Of a stretch of 7,024 bases of DNA, positions 5,879-7,024 are shown piece after piece. This DNA comes from JBGTIS01 sp041745535 (GTDB lineage: Bacteria; Bacteroidota; Bacteroidia; Cytophagales; Cyclobacteriaceae). How positions within the stretch are numbered: the first letter of the stretch is position 1; each line of letters starts with the position of its first letter. A program made the position numbers and the translations under genes. Under the pieces are notes generated by a model that worked only from the letters and a program-made list of their open reading frames with translations, ran no database searches and had not been told where the DNA came from. The stretch is taken from contig JBGTIS010000338.1 in NCBI GenBank assembly GCA_041745535.1, forward strand, positions 1 through 7,024. Direction: 5' to 3'.

Positions 5879-7024
5879 ATTTTAATCGCACCTTCTGGTA
5901 TTGAAAGTGGGTTACCTCCGCTATATCAGCCGGATTTTTTGAATTTTAATCGCACCTTCTGGTATTGAAAGGGAACCTACTATAATTCAGGTCTGCATAA
6001 ACTAACCGATTTTAATCGCACCTTCTGGTATTGAAAGCCGCTGAAATCATTGAATGGCTTAACCATGAAATTAAATTTTAATCGCACCTTCTGGTATTGA
6101 AAGGATTTTGACGGGGGAACACCGCTTACACAGTATAAGAATTTTAATCGCACCTTCTGGTATTGAAAGAATAAAAACATTAGTTCTTCACCGACTTATA
6201 CAAAATTTTAATCGCACCTTCTGGTATTGAAAGTACCGGTATTCCCTTGTAGCCACCTCATCAGCCGGGATTTTAATCGCACCTTCTGGTATTGAAAGCC
6301 AGTCATTGGCACCTTGCCTCTTTTGTGTGGGCCGCATTTTAATCGCACCTTCTGGTATTGAAAGCTATGGAGATGCAGACTATTCCAGCGCCTACCCTGC
6401 ATTTTAATCGCACCTTCTGGTATTGAAAGATGGGTTATGCCGAAAAGGACGCTGCTATTCTTGAGATTTTAATCGCACCTTCTGGTATTGAAAGGTATCA
6501 AGATTAATAAATGTAAAAATAGCCGGACTAGAATTTTAATCGCACCTTCTGGTATTGAAAGTTGATCGCTTTTAGGTACTTTTCCCTGTGCCTGCGCAAT
6601 TTTAATCGCACCTTCTGGTATTGAAAGTTGTACTAATTGTAGAGTACAGGTAATAAATTTTAAATTTTAATCGCACCTTCTGGTATTGAAAGACAGCCTT
6701 AGCGGTGATTATTACGCCAAGATTGAGAAATTTTAATCGCACCTTCTGGTATTGAAAGGAAATAGAGAATTCAATTGTTCTTGAATCTGAATACAATTTT
6801 AATCGCACCTTCTGGTATTGAAAGGTTTCACAATCAAGATAATAAGTAAGGGCTGTTCTAATTTTAATCGCACCTTCTGGTATTGAAAGTCATTCCTGTA
6901 GTGGTGGCATCATTCCTTTCGGCATATTTTAATCGCACCTTCTGGTATTGAAAGATATTATTAATAACGGGTTCACTGGCGAGGTAGGCATTTTAATCGC
7001 ACCTTCTGGTATTGAAAGTGAAGA
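5879..7024 (+). CRISPR. CRISPR array, 18 identical 29-base repeats, truncated by the window end
   Basis: The repeat is 29 bases, starting ATTTTAATCGC and ending GGTATTGAAAG. Copies begin at 5879, 5943, 6009, 6075, 6141, 6205, 6270, 6336, 6401, 6466, 6533, 6599, 6664, 6730, 6796, 6861, 6926 and 6990. I see no base difference between copies. The 17 complete spacers are 35, 37, 37, 37, 35, 36, 37, 36, 36, 38, 37, 36, 37, 37, 36, 36 and 35 bases and are all different; an 18th begins at 7019. There is no degenerate terminal repeat, so the array continues beyond the window. The last eight bases, ATTGAAAG, are the expected crRNA 5' handle after Cas6 cleavage between repeat positions 21 and 22. That fixes the orientation as + with the leader at 5662-5878. 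Within the repeat, ACC-TTCT-GGT gives only a 3-bp hairpin. The outer bases TTTTAAT and ATTGAAA can pair over 7 positions with one G-T wobble. Confidence 0.99.

Noticed and set aside
5847..5885. A 12-codon ORF starting at the ATG in the leader and stopping inside the first repeat
   Set aside because: It is too short to judge, has no start signal, and lies over the dyad and the repeat, which explain the sequence better.
5908..6269. Spacers 1 and 6 share ATCAGCCGG, as a sign of a common target
   Set aside because: Among 136 spacer pairs on both strands about one shared 9-mer is expected by chance. A similar match (ATGCCGAAA, opposite strands) occurs between spacers 9 and 16.
6628..6650. Inverted repeat TGTACT/AGTACA in spacer 12 as a terminator or operator
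   Set aside because: It lies within one spacer with no T tract at the stem end; such short dyads in captured DNA are unremarkable.
6657..6670. ATTTTAA at the end of spacer 12 repeats the first seven bases of the next CRISPR repeat, as a slippage or integration scar
   Set aside because: The spacer has normal length (36) and the motif is simple A/T sequence, so chance is enough.
5980..6808. Minus-strand ORFs across the array encoding a repeated FQYQKVRLK peptide
   Set aside because: They are translations of the CRISPR repeats and spacers, not genes.

Overview
The window is the downstream part of a type I CRISPR-Cas locus, best matched to subtype I-B (Cst2/DevR-type Cas7). All genes and the array run on the + strand. 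The order is: a small acidic ORF or gene tail (1-216), cas7 (235-1125), HD-helicase cas3 (1131-3572), cas4 (3592-4143), cas1 (4234-5316), cas2 (5398-5661), a 217-base leader (5662-5878), and a CRISPR array from 5879 that runs off the window end. The array has 18 visible, identical 29-base repeats and 17 complete spacers. Starts have A/T-rich upstream bases and no recognisable Shine-Dalgarno sequence, and the protein families have a Bacteroidota flavour. A Bacteroidota host is therefore likely, but this is inferred.

How it works together: Cas7 coats the crRNA as the Cascade backbone. Cas3 is the nuclease-helicase that degrades DNA bound by Cascade. Cas4, Cas1 and Cas2 form the spacer-acquisition module. 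The array is transcribed in the same direction as the genes, and each repeat ends in ATTGAAAG, the usual 8-nt crRNA 5' handle in I-A/I-B/I-D-like systems. Cas5, Cas6 and a full Cas8 are not visible. They presumably lie upstream of base 1, although cas5 is missing from its usual place between cas7 and cas3.

The most unusual non-coding signal is in the leader just after cas2. A GC-rich stem-loop (stem 5757-5762/5772-5777) has a 9-nt loop that is fully complementary to 5794-5802, which is followed by an 8-T tract. This gives either two competing terminator hairpins or a pseudoknot. A second dyad (5853-5874) sits four bases before the first repeat. There is also a base-composition step between the interference genes (about 40% GC in hand-counted samples) and cas4-cas1 (about 52%), which suggests that the two modules have different histories. 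Otherwise this is a recognisable CRISPR-Cas locus; I see no evidence of a wholly undescribed system.
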